Below the pieces are notes generated by a model that did no database searches, had not been told where the DNA came from, and saw only the letters and a list, made by a program, of their open reading frames with translations. Of a DNA stretch of 34,388 bases, positions 17,947 through 24,241 are shown piece by piece; position 1 is the first letter of the stretch, and each line of letters opens with the position of its first letter. This DNA is from a virus. The stretch covers positions 1-34,388 of IMG/VR virus record IMGVR_UViG_3300022074_000178; one strand, 5' to 3'. The position numbers and the translations under genes are program-made.

Positions 17947-18279
17947 ATGACTATCGAGCGCTCAGTTGCCAAACTAGAAGCTCAGCAAGAGGCGATGGCG
18001 CAAGACGTTAGCGAGATGAAGTCTGCGCTGACAAGCATTGCACAGACGCTACAAGATTTATCCAGTATGGAGCAAAGGCAGGTTCACTTGACCGAGACGG
18101 TAACAAGGGCACACAAGCGAATCGATGAGATTCAATCAGTCCTAAAGGACGAGGTAAAGAATCACGAGAAGCGCATCCAGGCGATAGAAATTAACATCGC
18201 TAAAAATCAATGGATCGAGCGCATTATTATGGCCGGCGTCATGACCTGCATCGGCCTGTGGATTAAAGGCGGCATGTAA
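17947..18279 (+). CDS. Coiled-coil protein with C-terminal membrane anchor
   Basis: A 110-residue protein. Residues 1-85 are a coiled coil with heptad-like spacing (VAKLEAQQEAMAQDVSEMK, AHKRIDEIQSVL), and residues ~91-107 (IERIIMAGVMTCIGLWI) form one membrane helix at the C-terminus. Tail-anchored coiled coils of this type occur next to holins and are thought to help lysis or its timing, possibly in a spanin-like way. Its stop overlaps the holin start (TAATG), supporting a joint role. Confidence 0.65.
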   Translation: MTIERSVAKLEAQQEAMAQDVSEMKSALTSIAQTLQDLSSMEQRQVHLTETVTRAHKRIDEIQSVLKDEVKNHEKRIQAIEINIAKNQWIERIIMAGVMTCIGLWIKGGM

Positions 18280-18674
18280 TGCTTGACCTACTAATAGGTC
18301 CAATATCGAAGCTTCTCGATAAGGTTATCCCAGACGCTGACGAGCGACGTCGGTTGTCATTTGAGATAGCAACTTTGGCAGAGAAGCAGGCGCATGAAAT
18401 CGCTAAGGCTCAAATCGAAGTTAACAAAGCAGAGGCAAGCAGTCATTCAATGTTTGTCAGCGGGTGGCGCCCGGCTGTCGGCTGGATTACTGCTATTGGC
18501 CTTGCGACTAATTACCTGTTTGTTCCTATTTGCAATTTTATACTTACTATCAATAATCATCCCATCACTGTCCCAGCTCTTGATCTTACTGAGATGATGC
18601 CTGTTCTGCTCGGCATGCTTGGGTTAGGCGGTTTGCGAACCTACGAAAAGACAAAGAACGTAGCCCGGCAATGA
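18279..18674 (+). CDS. Holin, GTA_holin_3TM family
   Basis: A 131-residue protein. The N-terminal charged helix (DADERRRLSFEIATLAEKQAHE, in part) is followed by SMFVSGWRPAVGWITAIGLATNY, a hydrophobic stretch LFVPICNFIL, and LLGMLGLGGLRTYEKTK at the end. This SGWRP...GLRTYEK pattern is diagnostic of the 3-TM holin family first noted in gene transfer agents. It would make inner-membrane holes that release or activate the endolysin. It is coupled to the anchored coiled-coil protein before it and the lipoprotein after it. Confidence 0.88.
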   Translation: MLDLLIGPISKLLDKVIPDADERRRLSFEIATLAEKQAHEIAKAQIEVNKAEASSHSMFVSGWRPAVGWITAIGLATNYLFVPICNFILTINNHPITVPALDLTEMMPVLLGMLGLGGLRTYEKTKNVARQ

Positions 18675-18868
18675 GATGGTTAGCGTGTCTTCTATTTGTA
18701 GCAGGATGCGCCAGCCAAGATGACCGCGAGTGCGTAGATTTCAAGTCGGTAACAATGGAGCGCGAGAAGTGCATTCCGCTATATGGCGCGCTATTATGTA
18801 CTACCGAAATAGTTACCAAGCTCGTATGTGTACGATATGAAGAAGCTGATTCACTTCCAGATAGCTGA
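18671..18868 (+). CDS. Small Cys-rich lipoprotein (possible outer-membrane spanin)
   Basis: A 65-residue protein overlapping the holin stop by four bases (ATGA). The N-terminus MRWLACLLFVAGC is a short signal peptide ending in a lipobox (VAGC, lipidated C13). After it come four more Cys residues (ECVD, EKCIP, LLCT, LVCV), suggesting disulfides in the periplasm. Position within the lysis set suggests an Rz1-like outer-membrane partner, but the sequence is not clearly spanin-like. It overlaps the endolysin gene by 32 bases. Confidence 0.7.
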   Translation: MRWLACLLFVAGCASQDDRECVDFKSVTMEREKCIPLYGALLCTTEIVTKLVCVRYEEADSLPDS

Positions 18869-19199
18869 ATTCCGGTGTCGAGAGACGCAGGAGAACTCAA
18901 TGGATTTAACCTTCGTCGAGCACCTAGACACCCTTAGAGGCATCTGTGGATTCCCTTTCCGCATCACCAGCGGCTACAGGTCTGTTAATCACAGCCTGGA
19001 GGTCAATAAGCCAAATGGCCCTGGCAACCATACCCGTGGAATTGCAGCCGATATCGCAGTATCTGACGGCTTCCAAAGAATGAACATTGTGCATGAGGCT
19101 CTGAAGATGGGCGTGTTCAACGGCATAGGGGTTCACAAGAATTTTATTCACTTGGATATGCGTGAAGGCACGCCTGTCATGTGGACCTACTATAACTAA
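18837..19199 (+). CDS. Endolysin, peptidase M15A-type
   Basis: A 120-residue enzyme (ATG at 18837 preferred over an upstream GTG at 18828). It begins with KLIHFQIAEFRCRET, the usual opening of phage M15A proteins, followed by FRITSGYRSVNHSLEV. Zinc-binding residues are visible: H65 and D72 in GNHTRGIAADI, and H105 in FIHLDMR. The family cuts peptide bonds in the peptidoglycan stem (L-Ala-D-Glu or D,D type). There is no signal peptide, so release through the holin encoded just upstream is expected. Confidence 0.9.
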   Translation: MKKLIHFQIAEFRCRETQENSMDLTFVEHLDTLRGICGFPFRITSGYRSVNHSLEVNKPNGPGNHTRGIAADIAVSDGFQRMNIVHEALKMGVFNGIGVHKNFIHLDMREGTPVMWTYYN

Positions 19200-19212
19200 A
19201 CCCATATAAATA

Positions 19213-19251
19213 ATAACAAGGGTTGTTATATCTAACACATGTTGTTATATT
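19213..19251 (+). promoter_or_regulatory. Early promoter with two operator palindromes
   Basis: A perfect palindrome ATAACAAgggTTGTTAT lies at 19213-19229 and a second, imperfect copy (CTAACACatgTTGTTAT) at 19232-19248. TTGTTA (19223-19228) and TATATT (19246-19251), 17 bases apart, form a sigma70-like promoter. The second palindrome begins nine bases after the -35 start, exactly as at the promoter at 24942. A repressor or activator bound here should control the 19289-24623 genes; this is inference. Confidence 0.7.
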
Positions 19252-19288
19252 CTCTCTTGTGCAATGATGCACTACGGGAGAAAGGCTA

Positions 19289-19627
19289 ATGGCAAGATCA
19301 GTAAAGGTGTTCTACGACCGAGTAGATTTGTATGACCAAGTAGACGGTGACATCGACCGCATCGATGAGTTTGACATGATAGACAAGGGCTGCCTTGTCC
19401 TTGAGGTACAAGAGCAGTATGGGGAGATACTCTCCGAAGCGCTGCTACGTGCTAACAACCCCGCTGAGTTTATTCTAAATTTGTACGCACCAGAGCGTCC
19501 TAGCGACCCGTTTATTGACGGCTTGCGCGAAACACTTTGGAGCTACGCACGTCCCACCATTGAAGAGAATCTGCAGGATGCGTTTGATTACGTGATCAAC
19601 GCACGCGCCTATGGTGAAGACCAATGA
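19289..19627 (+). CDS. First gene of the early operon, unknown
   Basis: A 112-residue acidic protein with repeated Asp-rich N-terminal segments (FYDRVDLYDQVDGDIDRIDEFDMID) and a helical C-terminus. The start follows CTACGGGAGAAAGG, a strong site sharing ACGGGAGA with the gene after the second operator promoter. No domain is recognised. First place behind a regulated early promoter suggests a host-takeover or regulatory role, which is inference. Confidence 0.65.
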   Translation: MARSVKVFYDRVDLYDQVDGDIDRIDEFDMIDKGCLVLEVQEQYGEILSEALLRANNPAEFILNLYAPERPSDPFIDGLRETLWSYARPTIEENLQDAFDYVINARAYGEDQ

Positions 19628-19827
19628 GCTTGCCCAACTACGAGGACGCTATGACCGAAGGCTGGAAGGAGATTATGCCTCTTCTTGCGCGGGAGTATCG
19701 CCAGGGCTTTGAGTGCGGCTATTTCGGCCGCTATATGGAACTTGCACCACGCATGTCTGATGCCTACTCGCAGGGGTATGCGCGTGGTTACGAGTTAGCA
19801 CAAATGGAAGGAGCAAATAATGACTGA
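19624..19827 (+). CDS. Small early protein, unknown
   Basis: A 67-residue protein overlapping the previous stop by four bases (ATGA). It contains WKEIMPLLAREYRQGFECGYF and YSQGYARGYELAQ; the repeated Y-x-x-GY motifs are seen in other small phage proteins of unknown function. No membrane helix or signal peptide. Confidence 0.6.
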   Translation: MSLPNYEDAMTEGWKEIMPLLAREYRQGFECGYFGRYMELAPRMSDAYSQGYARGYELAQMEGANND

Positions 19828-20416
19828 GGGTATAGTCAGCATACACGGCAAGGATTACAAAACTGTCGCGTACCGTGTCAACGAGTTTCGGGAGCAATAC
19901 CCGGACTTCACGATACAGACAGACCTTGTCGAAGCAAACGATGTGCTGGTTATTGTAAAGGCCAGCATATTCAACACTGAGAGCAGATTGCTCGCTACTG
20001 GTTACGCAGAGGAGGTGCGTGCAGCCAGTAAAATCAATCGCACTTCAGCACTCGAAAATGCGGAGACCTCAGCAATCGGTCGCGCATTGAGTGCGCTAGG
20101 GCTTGGCGGTAGTCAGTATGCAAGCGCAGACGAGTTGGTTAATGCTCTGCAACAGCAGAATGACAATGTTGGCCCTCTCATGTCTCACAACGAAGCATTA
20201 CAGCGTAACTATGCGTCTGTGTACTTCATCAAAGAGCATCTTGCTCTACGAGCGTGGGAAACCGTAGCAGAGGCATGGGGCGAGATCAGTAACGACGACA
20301 AGAAGGCATTGTGGGTTGCACCTAGTAAGGGCGGAATCTTCACAACTGCTGAGCGCACTGATCTTAAGTCAAATGAGTTTAACGAAGCTAGAAAGCTTAT
20401 TTTAGGAGAAAGCTAA
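19820..20416 (+). CDS. Putative single-strand annealing recombinase (Rad52/Erf-like)
   Basis: A 198-residue protein with AAGGAG upstream, overlapping the previous gene by eight bases. Its key segment is INRTSALENAETSAIGRALSALGLGG at residues ~72-97 (in part), closely resembling the (S/T)ALENxETSAIGRAL(A) motif of phage proteins related to Rad52/Erf annealases. The preceding ~70 residues have the strand pattern of that core (VIVKASIFN...LLATGYAEEV). Such proteins pair complementary single strands and help recombination-dependent replication and genome circularisation. The SSB-like gene directly downstream supports the assignment. Confidence 0.6.
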   Translation: MTEGIVSIHGKDYKTVAYRVNEFREQYPDFTIQTDLVEANDVLVIVKASIFNTESRLLATGYAEEVRAASKINRTSALENAETSAIGRALSALGLGGSQYASADELVNALQQQNDNVGPLMSHNEALQRNYASVYFIKEHLALRAWETVAEAWGEISNDDKKALWVAPSKGGIFTTAERTDLKSNEFNEARKLILGES

Positions 20417-20676
20417 TGGAGTATGACAACACCAATCGCGGTGTTCTGTTTAAGAACAACGAAAAGTCAAAGGACACTGATCCTGACTACAAGGGCAGCT
20501 ACATGAACGCTGATGGCGCCGATCACTGGCTTAATGCTTGGATAGCCAAGGATAAGAACGGCAACAGCTACATGCGGCTGAGCACTAAGCTTAAAGACGA
20601 GGTTCATGCAAAGGGTATGCAGCAGGCTCGTCAGGTATTTGAACAGGAGGCTGACACTAGTGACATACCCTTCTAA
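20416..20676 (+). CDS. Putative ssDNA-binding (SSB-like) protein with DIPF tail
   Basis: An 86-residue protein coupled to the previous stop (TAATG). It starts MEYDNTNRGVLFKNNEK, has the short strand pattern GSYMNADGADHWLNAWIAKDKN of a compact OB-like domain, and ends EADTSDIPF. The last residues match the acidic SSB C-terminal tip (DDDIPF), which recruits partner proteins in bacterial SSB. The family also appears beside annealase genes in other phages. Size is below that of normal SSB, so it may be a mini-SSB or a partner that mimics the tail; the call rests mainly on the tail and the neighbour. Confidence 0.5.
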   Translation: MEYDNTNRGVLFKNNEKSKDTDPDYKGSYMNADGADHWLNAWIAKDKNGNSYMRLSTKLKDEVHAKGMQQARQVFEQEADTSDIPF

Positions 20677-20881
20677 AACCCCAGGTGCAGCACTTACAGC
20701 GCTTTTAGACTCATGCGGTGACCCTTTGGGCACCGTCATGGCTAAGAAGCTGCAGGTCACACCTATGACTATTTATCGATGGAAAAACAGCGAGGATATG
20801 GCTCTGTCGCGCCTTACGCAGTTAGCTAATTACTTTGGCTACACCATCGACGAGTTCTTAAATTGGGAGGAAGAAAAATGA
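20660..20881 (+). CDS. Small HTH DNA-binding protein (candidate repressor)
   Basis: A 73-residue protein. An 18-codon upstream extension is possible, but GTG at 20660 is chosen because AGGAGG lies nine bases before it; it overlaps the previous gene by 17 bases. Residues ~25-60 (GTVMAKKLQVTPMTIYRWKN, then LSRLTQLANYFGYTIDEFLNW) are a Cro/XRE-type helix-turn-helix with a clear recognition helix. It is a reasonable candidate for the protein that binds the three shared operators; this is inference. Confidence 0.65.
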   Translation: MTYPSKTPGAALTALLDSCGDPLGTVMAKKLQVTPMTIYRWKNSEDMALSRLTQLANYFGYTIDEFLNWEEEK

Positions 20882-21102
20882 GTCATTCGGCGCAGATACT
20901 TAACCACTTGCGGAAGGAGCCAATAACGGCTCTGGATGCTTTGGATAAGTTTGGTTGTTTTCGGTTAGCAGCACGTATCCAAGAGCTTCGTATGCGAGGC
21001 CACAAGATACACACCGAGACAACTGTACGAAACGGCAAGCGTTACGCTACGTATCACTTGCTCAAAACAAAAACCTCTACGGAGGTAAGGGAGAAAAAAT
21101 GA
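20878..21102 (+). CDS. HTH protein, HTH_55-like
   Basis: A 74-residue protein whose ATG at 20878 overlaps the previous stop by four bases (ATGA). The sequence SHSAQILNHLRKEPITALDALDKFGCFRLAARIQELRMRG (given by position 2-41) has the winged-helix pattern of the HTH_55 family: I-x-x-HL, then ITxLDAL, F/YGCFRLAARI, ELR, followed by a KRYATYHL wing. This family is common in phage early regions and is thought to bind DNA. No target is evident from the sequence. Confidence 0.7.
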   Translation: MSHSAQILNHLRKEPITALDALDKFGCFRLAARIQELRMRGHKIHTETTVRNGKRYATYHLLKTKTSTEVREKK

Positions 21103-21377
21103 AATATTTAATTACCGTAGTTATCAGCCTATTGGCTGTACAAGCATTCGCTGACACTAAAGCCTACAAAGGCTTGAAAAATGGCGGCGAGATTGTCCTA
21201 ACGGATGACTCGTGCATTATTGCTGGCGACATGCAGCGAGCCTACTGGTACGACGGCGAGGGTAATACCGAGTCTGGCTGCTGGAAGAAGGACGGCAGGA
21301 CTATTTACTTCAAGTGGAACAATGGCGGTGAAAGTCGTTACCCACGTAAGAAGTTTAAGATCGCTAACCAGTGGTAA
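21099..21377 (+). CDS. Small exported protein of the early region
   Basis: A 92-residue protein; ATG 21099 overlaps the previous stop (ATGA) and follows GGAGGTAAGGGAG. The N-terminus MKYLITVVISLLAVQAFA is a classic Sec signal peptide, with cleavage expected after AFA at residue 18. The mature ~74-residue domain contains two Cys (CIIA, SGCW), probably a disulfide, and a beta-rich ending (GRTIYFKWNNGGESRY). Export of an early phage protein suggests an envelope role such as superinfection exclusion, but there is no homologue I can name. Confidence 0.7.
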   Translation: MKYLITVVISLLAVQAFADTKAYKGLKNGGEIVLTDDSCIIAGDMQRAYWYDGEGNTESGCWKKDGRTIYFKWNNGGESRYPRKKFKIANQW

Positions 21378-21420
21378 TTCTGTTGCCCATACATTGGGTA
21401 TCAGATTTTTCGTGATAAAC

Positions 21421-21452
21421 CGCACGTCCATATAACGGGTGTGCGCTTTTTT
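21421..21452 (+). terminator. Rho-independent terminator (+ strand)
   Basis: Left arm 21421-21429 (CGCACGTCC) pairs with 21437-21445 (GGGTGTGCG) with two G-U wobbles in RNA, loop of seven bases, then C and six T residues. It ends the first early operon, 44 bases after the exported-protein stop. Confidence 0.8.
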
Positions 21453-21459
21453 AAGGTAC

Positions 21460-21485
21460 AAAAAAAGCCCCTCAAAAGAGGGGCT
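21460..21485 (-). terminator. Rho-independent terminator (- strand)
   Basis: An 8-bp perfect stem AGCCCCTC/GAGGGGCT (21466-21473, 21478-21485) with AAAA loop. On the + strand the run of A residues precedes it; on the - strand the hairpin is followed by seven T residues, so it is a terminator for leftward transcription, although no - strand gene is otherwise evident. It could also act weakly in both directions. Confidence 0.75.
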
Positions 21486-21820
21486 ACGGGAGTCCTACTT
21501 GACTAGGGTATGTCTGAGTAGGTAGTCTCGTACTCGGCTAAGAAACAAGACAAGGGTAGTATACACTCAGTGGGACGTCTCTGGACACCCCTGGACACCT
21601 CTAGACTACTCTTGTCTCCTTCCTTAGTCAGAAATTACCGGGCGTTAGGCCGAGGAACCAAAGAACCTCGGAGGCGGAGTTGACCCTCTTCATGATGCGC
21701 CCCCTAGTGCCGAGAGCAGGTAACGGGGACAGACGACAAGATTCGATACGGTAATTACAGCTCGTCATTATTAACTAACGGATTGCTTGTCGCGTAGCGA
21801 CATCAAAAGGGAAAGTGTGG
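21486..21820. other. Structured non-coding region (possible ncRNA or replication origin)
   Basis: The longest gene-free stretch in the window, with no convincing + strand ORF. Visible structures: a 13-bp stem 21548-21560 with 21605-21617 (one G-U pair on the + strand); two direct 10-bp repeats CTGGACACC(C/T) at 21581 and 21591; a 6-bp hairpin CCGAGG/CCTCGG at 21650-21671; and a 6-bp hairpin TGTCGC/GCGACA at 21788-21802 just before the next gene. A leftward terminator bounds it at 21460. This could be a regulatory RNA, an antisense transcript, or an origin with replication signals; the replication-protein-like gene follows immediately. Confidence 0.45.
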
Positions 21821-22210
21821 ATGATTATTTTAAATGACGGTACGTACTTCGAGATAGACGATGAATACTCTATCTACCTACAGAAAAGCTACCCAGACAT
21901 AGACGTGTATCGTGAGCTCTCAGCGATGGCTGCGTGGGCTGATGCCAACCCAAAGAAACGCAAAACTCGTGCTGGATGCAAAAGATTCATAGCTGCTTGG
22001 TGTAATAAAGCAAGCAAGGAGGAGCGCGGTATAAGCCCTTTTGCAGCCCAAATACCTCATAACCAAGTTCGTGATAAAATTGGCCTTAGAGCCTGGACTA
22101 GCATAGATTGCTTAACTCACGACTTTATGAAATCCGAATCGTTTCGACAGCATTGTCTGGCTACATACGGCCAGTACATGAGCTTTGATGGAGATAGGGT
22201 AGAAGTATGA
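21821..22210 (+). CDS. Replication-protein-like small protein (C-terminal domain only)
   Basis: A 129-residue protein; ATG 21821 is preferred to GTG 21815 because AAAAGGGA is better placed. Residues ~25-70 (SYPDIDVYRELSAMAAWADAN, then KKRKTRAGCKRFIAAWCNKA) match the DnaT-like or O-type segment at the C-terminus of many phage replication initiators, which usually reads YPxxDVxxELxxMxAWLxANPxxRKTxxGxxRFIxxWL. Here it stands alone, without the DNA-binding or helicase part. It may cooperate with host DnaB loading at the adjacent non-coding region; that is inference. Confidence 0.55.
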   Translation: MIILNDGTYFEIDDEYSIYLQKSYPDIDVYRELSAMAAWADANPKKRKTRAGCKRFIAAWCNKASKEERGISPFAAQIPHNQVRDKIGLRAWTSIDCLTHDFMKSESFRQHCLATYGQYMSFDGDRVEV

Positions 22211-22590
22211 GTCAGCGCTGGATTGTTAACAATAAGTATCAAGCAGAGCAGTTTTGTCAGTACATCATGGAGCATCGAGATTCTGGCAAGGTGTACGAAA
22301 TTCTCGAGCCAAAACTAACATCACAACAAAACAAGGCAATCCACGCCTATTGCGACGACATAGCCCGGACCCTCGCGGCCTCGGGACATGACATGCAGCA
22401 AGTGGTAACGCTACCTATAGAGCCTACAGGCAAGCTCGTAAAAGAGATTATGTGGCGCCCTGTACAGCAGGCTCTTTTGGGTAAGAAGTCAGTGACGCAG
22501 TTAAAGATGCACGACGTAGACGACGTGTTTCGAGTCATTGCTAAACACCTAGCTGAAACTCATGACGTAGATGTGAGGTTTGGCCGGTGA
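22207..22590 (+). CDS. Conserved phage protein, possibly NinB/Orf-like recombination factor
   Basis: A 127-residue protein overlapping the previous stop by four bases. Residues ~37-60 (LTSQQNKAIHAYCDDIARTLAAS), PTGKLVKEIMWRPVQQALLGKKS and the C-terminal DVDDVFRVIAKHL match a family often encoded near phage replication genes (QNxAIHxY...KxxWRPxQ...). Its (S/T)xxQN start resembles the NinB/Orf family that helps RecA-independent recombination, but I am not sure of that link. The NinG gene downstream makes a recombination role plausible. Confidence 0.5.
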   Translation: MSQRWIVNNKYQAEQFCQYIMEHRDSGKVYEILEPKLTSQQNKAIHAYCDDIARTLAASGHDMQQVVTLPIEPTGKLVKEIMWRPVQQALLGKKSVTQLKMHDVDDVFRVIAKHLAETHDVDVRFGR

Positions 22591-22608
22591 TAGGTTCTGG
22601 GGGGAATT

Positions 22609-23823
22609 ATGAGTTACGGGAATGCTTACACATCAAGCCAAGCGCTTGAGATACTCGACAAAATCGACCTAACTGATAAACAACGAGAGATCGTGCAACT
22701 ATGTTGGGTTGAAGGCTCATCAATAAAAGGTGCGGCGGAGATTTTAAACGTAAATCGGCAGGCCATAAAAGATAGGCTGAGAGCTGTCGTTAAAAAGAGC
22801 GCTTTACAAGGTTATTCTCCTAAGCACGATCAGGTAAACCCGGCGCCCCCAGGTCAAATCATCAGGGGCGAGTCGATCCTTTACGATGCTGAGAATAAGC
22901 CTATTATGACGTGGGTGAAGACGCAGCAGGATGCGCAACAGCAGATAGAGGTCATGCGAGAGATTGTTAAGGGCATGACCGAGGAGATTGAGCCTGCAAA
23001 CCCCGTACAAGCCCCTCAGATTGACGCTGAGAAGCTTTGCAACTGTTTTGTGATAACTGACTACCATATGGGCATGCTGGCCGACAGCGACGAAGTGAAC
23101 GCCTCTGGTCAAACTCAGAACGATAATTGGGACTTGAAGATTGCTGAGGACACATTGGTTAAATGGTTTGCAGAGGCGATTAGGATAAGCCCGGATGCTG
23201 ACACAGCTGTTTATGCTCAACTTGGCGACTTCCAGCATTTTGATCTAGAGCCATTGACTCCGGCTTCTAAACATCTCCTTGATGCCGACTCGCGTGCTTT
23301 TAAGATTGTCAGGGCAACGATTAGAGTTACCCGGCAGGTCATTAAGATGCTGTTAGAAAAGCACAAGCACGTACACGTCAAGTGGTGTGACGCCAACCAC
23401 GATCCCTACTCTGCTATATGGATGCGCGAGCTCTTGATGGCTTTGTATGAGAACGAGCCCAGGGTGTTTATCGATAACTCTGCTGACACTTATTACTGCT
23501 ACGAGTTTGGCAAGACAGCGCTATTCTTCCATCACGGACATAAGCGTAAGGTCGCAAACGTCGATACCGTATTTGCTGCCAAGTACCGCGAGGTCTTTGG
23601 TCGTACAGAGCACGCTTACGCGCATATGGGTCATTATCACTCTATCGATAAAAAAGAGACAAACCTAATGGTTGTAGAGCAACACCGGACACTCGCAAGT
23701 GCTGATGCCTACAGTAGCCGGGGCGGTTGGCTCAGTGGTAGAGAGGCGAATGTCATCACATATCACAAAGACTATGGTCAGGTGGCGTATAATACAATCT
23801 CCTACAAGATGATTGCAGAGTGA
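22609..23823 (+). CDS. HTH domain fused to calcineurin-like metallophosphoesterase
   Basis: A 404-residue protein with a strong GGGGGGA site. Residues ~22-65 (LTDKQREIVQLCWVEGSSIK, GAAEILNVNRQAIKDRLR) form a sigma region 4-like helix-turn-helix. Residues ~145-400 are a metallophosphoesterase, with metal-binding motifs D151-x-H153, G206-D207, N263-H264-D265, H308-H309-G310-H311 and G341-H342-Y343-H344. The set D-x-H/GD/NH(D)/H/GHxH is complete. Mre11-like phosphoesterases cut DNA ends or hairpins; the HTH probably directs it to DNA. Similar fusions occur in marine phages; a role in DNA processing near the NinG gene is likely. Confidence 0.75.
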   Translation: MSYGNAYTSSQALEILDKIDLTDKQREIVQLCWVEGSSIKGAAEILNVNRQAIKDRLRAVVKKSALQGYSPKHDQVNPAPPGQIIRGESILYDAENKPIMTWVKTQQDAQQQIEVMREIVKGMTEEIEPANPVQAPQIDAEKLCNCFVITDYHMGMLADSDEVNASGQTQNDNWDLKIAEDTLVKWFAEAIRISPDADTAVYAQLGDFQHFDLEPLTPASKHLLDADSRAFKIVRATIRVTRQVIKMLLEKHKHVHVKWCDANHDPYSAIWMRELLMALYENEPRVFIDNSADTYYCYEFGKTALFFHHGHKRKVANVDTVFAAKYREVFGRTEHAYAHMGHYHSIDKKETNLMVVEQHRTLASADAYSSRGGWLSGREANVITYHKDYGQVAYNTISYKMIAE

Positions 23824-23829
23824 GCCGCC

Positions 23830-24084
23830 ATGATCGAAATGATGCGCGCACCCTTGGCAAGCGGGGGTTACGTATTTCTGTTGGTGCGCTACATCACTGG
23901 GGCTGCTGCTAATAAACATAACTCAGAATGGACTGACGTATTTATCGATACGGAGTCAGAACCTTTTACAATAGACATGGACGTAGAGACCTTCTCATCG
24001 ATATGGGTGGCTGCTCTGCAGGGGGACATTGACGAGCTTGAAGAACTTAACGACAGCGAGGATTCCGCAACAACGGTGCATTAA
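23830..24084 (+). CDS. Small acidic protein, unknown
   Basis: An 84-residue acidic protein (ETFSSIWVAALQGDIDELEELNDSEDSATT at the end), seven bases after the phosphoesterase stop. No recognised domain. It overlaps the zinc-finger half of NinG by about 50 bases in another frame. Confidence 0.5.
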   Translation: MIEMMRAPLASGGYVFLLVRYITGAAANKHNSEWTDVFIDTESEPFTIDMDVETFSSIWVAALQGDIDELEELNDSEDSATTVH

Positions 24085-24241
24085 GTGCAACGACATCATG
24101 CCGCCACACTTTAGTAAAAGGCGACCGCATTACCTTCGCGGCTGGTTATGTGTAGAGTGCGGTATATTCGAAAAGGCGATACATCGAGAGAGGAAGTTCA
24201 CTAGTGCCCACCAGGAAGCCGAAGACAGTAGCCAAGCTTAA
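24029..24241 (+). CDS. NinG-like zinc-finger half (split NinG)
   Basis: A 70-residue ORF with TTG starts at 24029 or 24038; the exact start is uncertain. It carries two CxxC pairs (C17/C20 and C41/C44: RCIKCND...WLCVECG), followed by a charged helix KAIHRERKF. Lambda NinG has a similar RRCKNDEC...WWCSPECG zinc motif at its N-terminus, joined to the HNH-like domain that here begins in the next frame at 24204. So this ORF looks like the NinG N-terminal domain made as a separate protein. That similarity is recalled, not computed. Confidence 0.55.
   Translation: MTSLKNLTTARIPQQRCIKCNDIMPPHFSKRRPHYLRGWLCVECGIFEKAIHRERKFTSAHQEAEDSSQA

Noticed and set aside
21692-21754. Rightward 20-codon ORF in the non-coding gap
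   Set aside because: No ribosome site and odd composition; likely chance.
21486-21820. tRNA, tmRNA or CRISPR in the non-coding gap
   Set aside because: No TPsiC-like motif, acceptor stem or regular repeat-spacer pattern could be found on either strand.
23788-23793. TATAAT within the phosphoesterase gene
   Set aside because: No -35 or extended -10 and no gene that needs it directly downstream.
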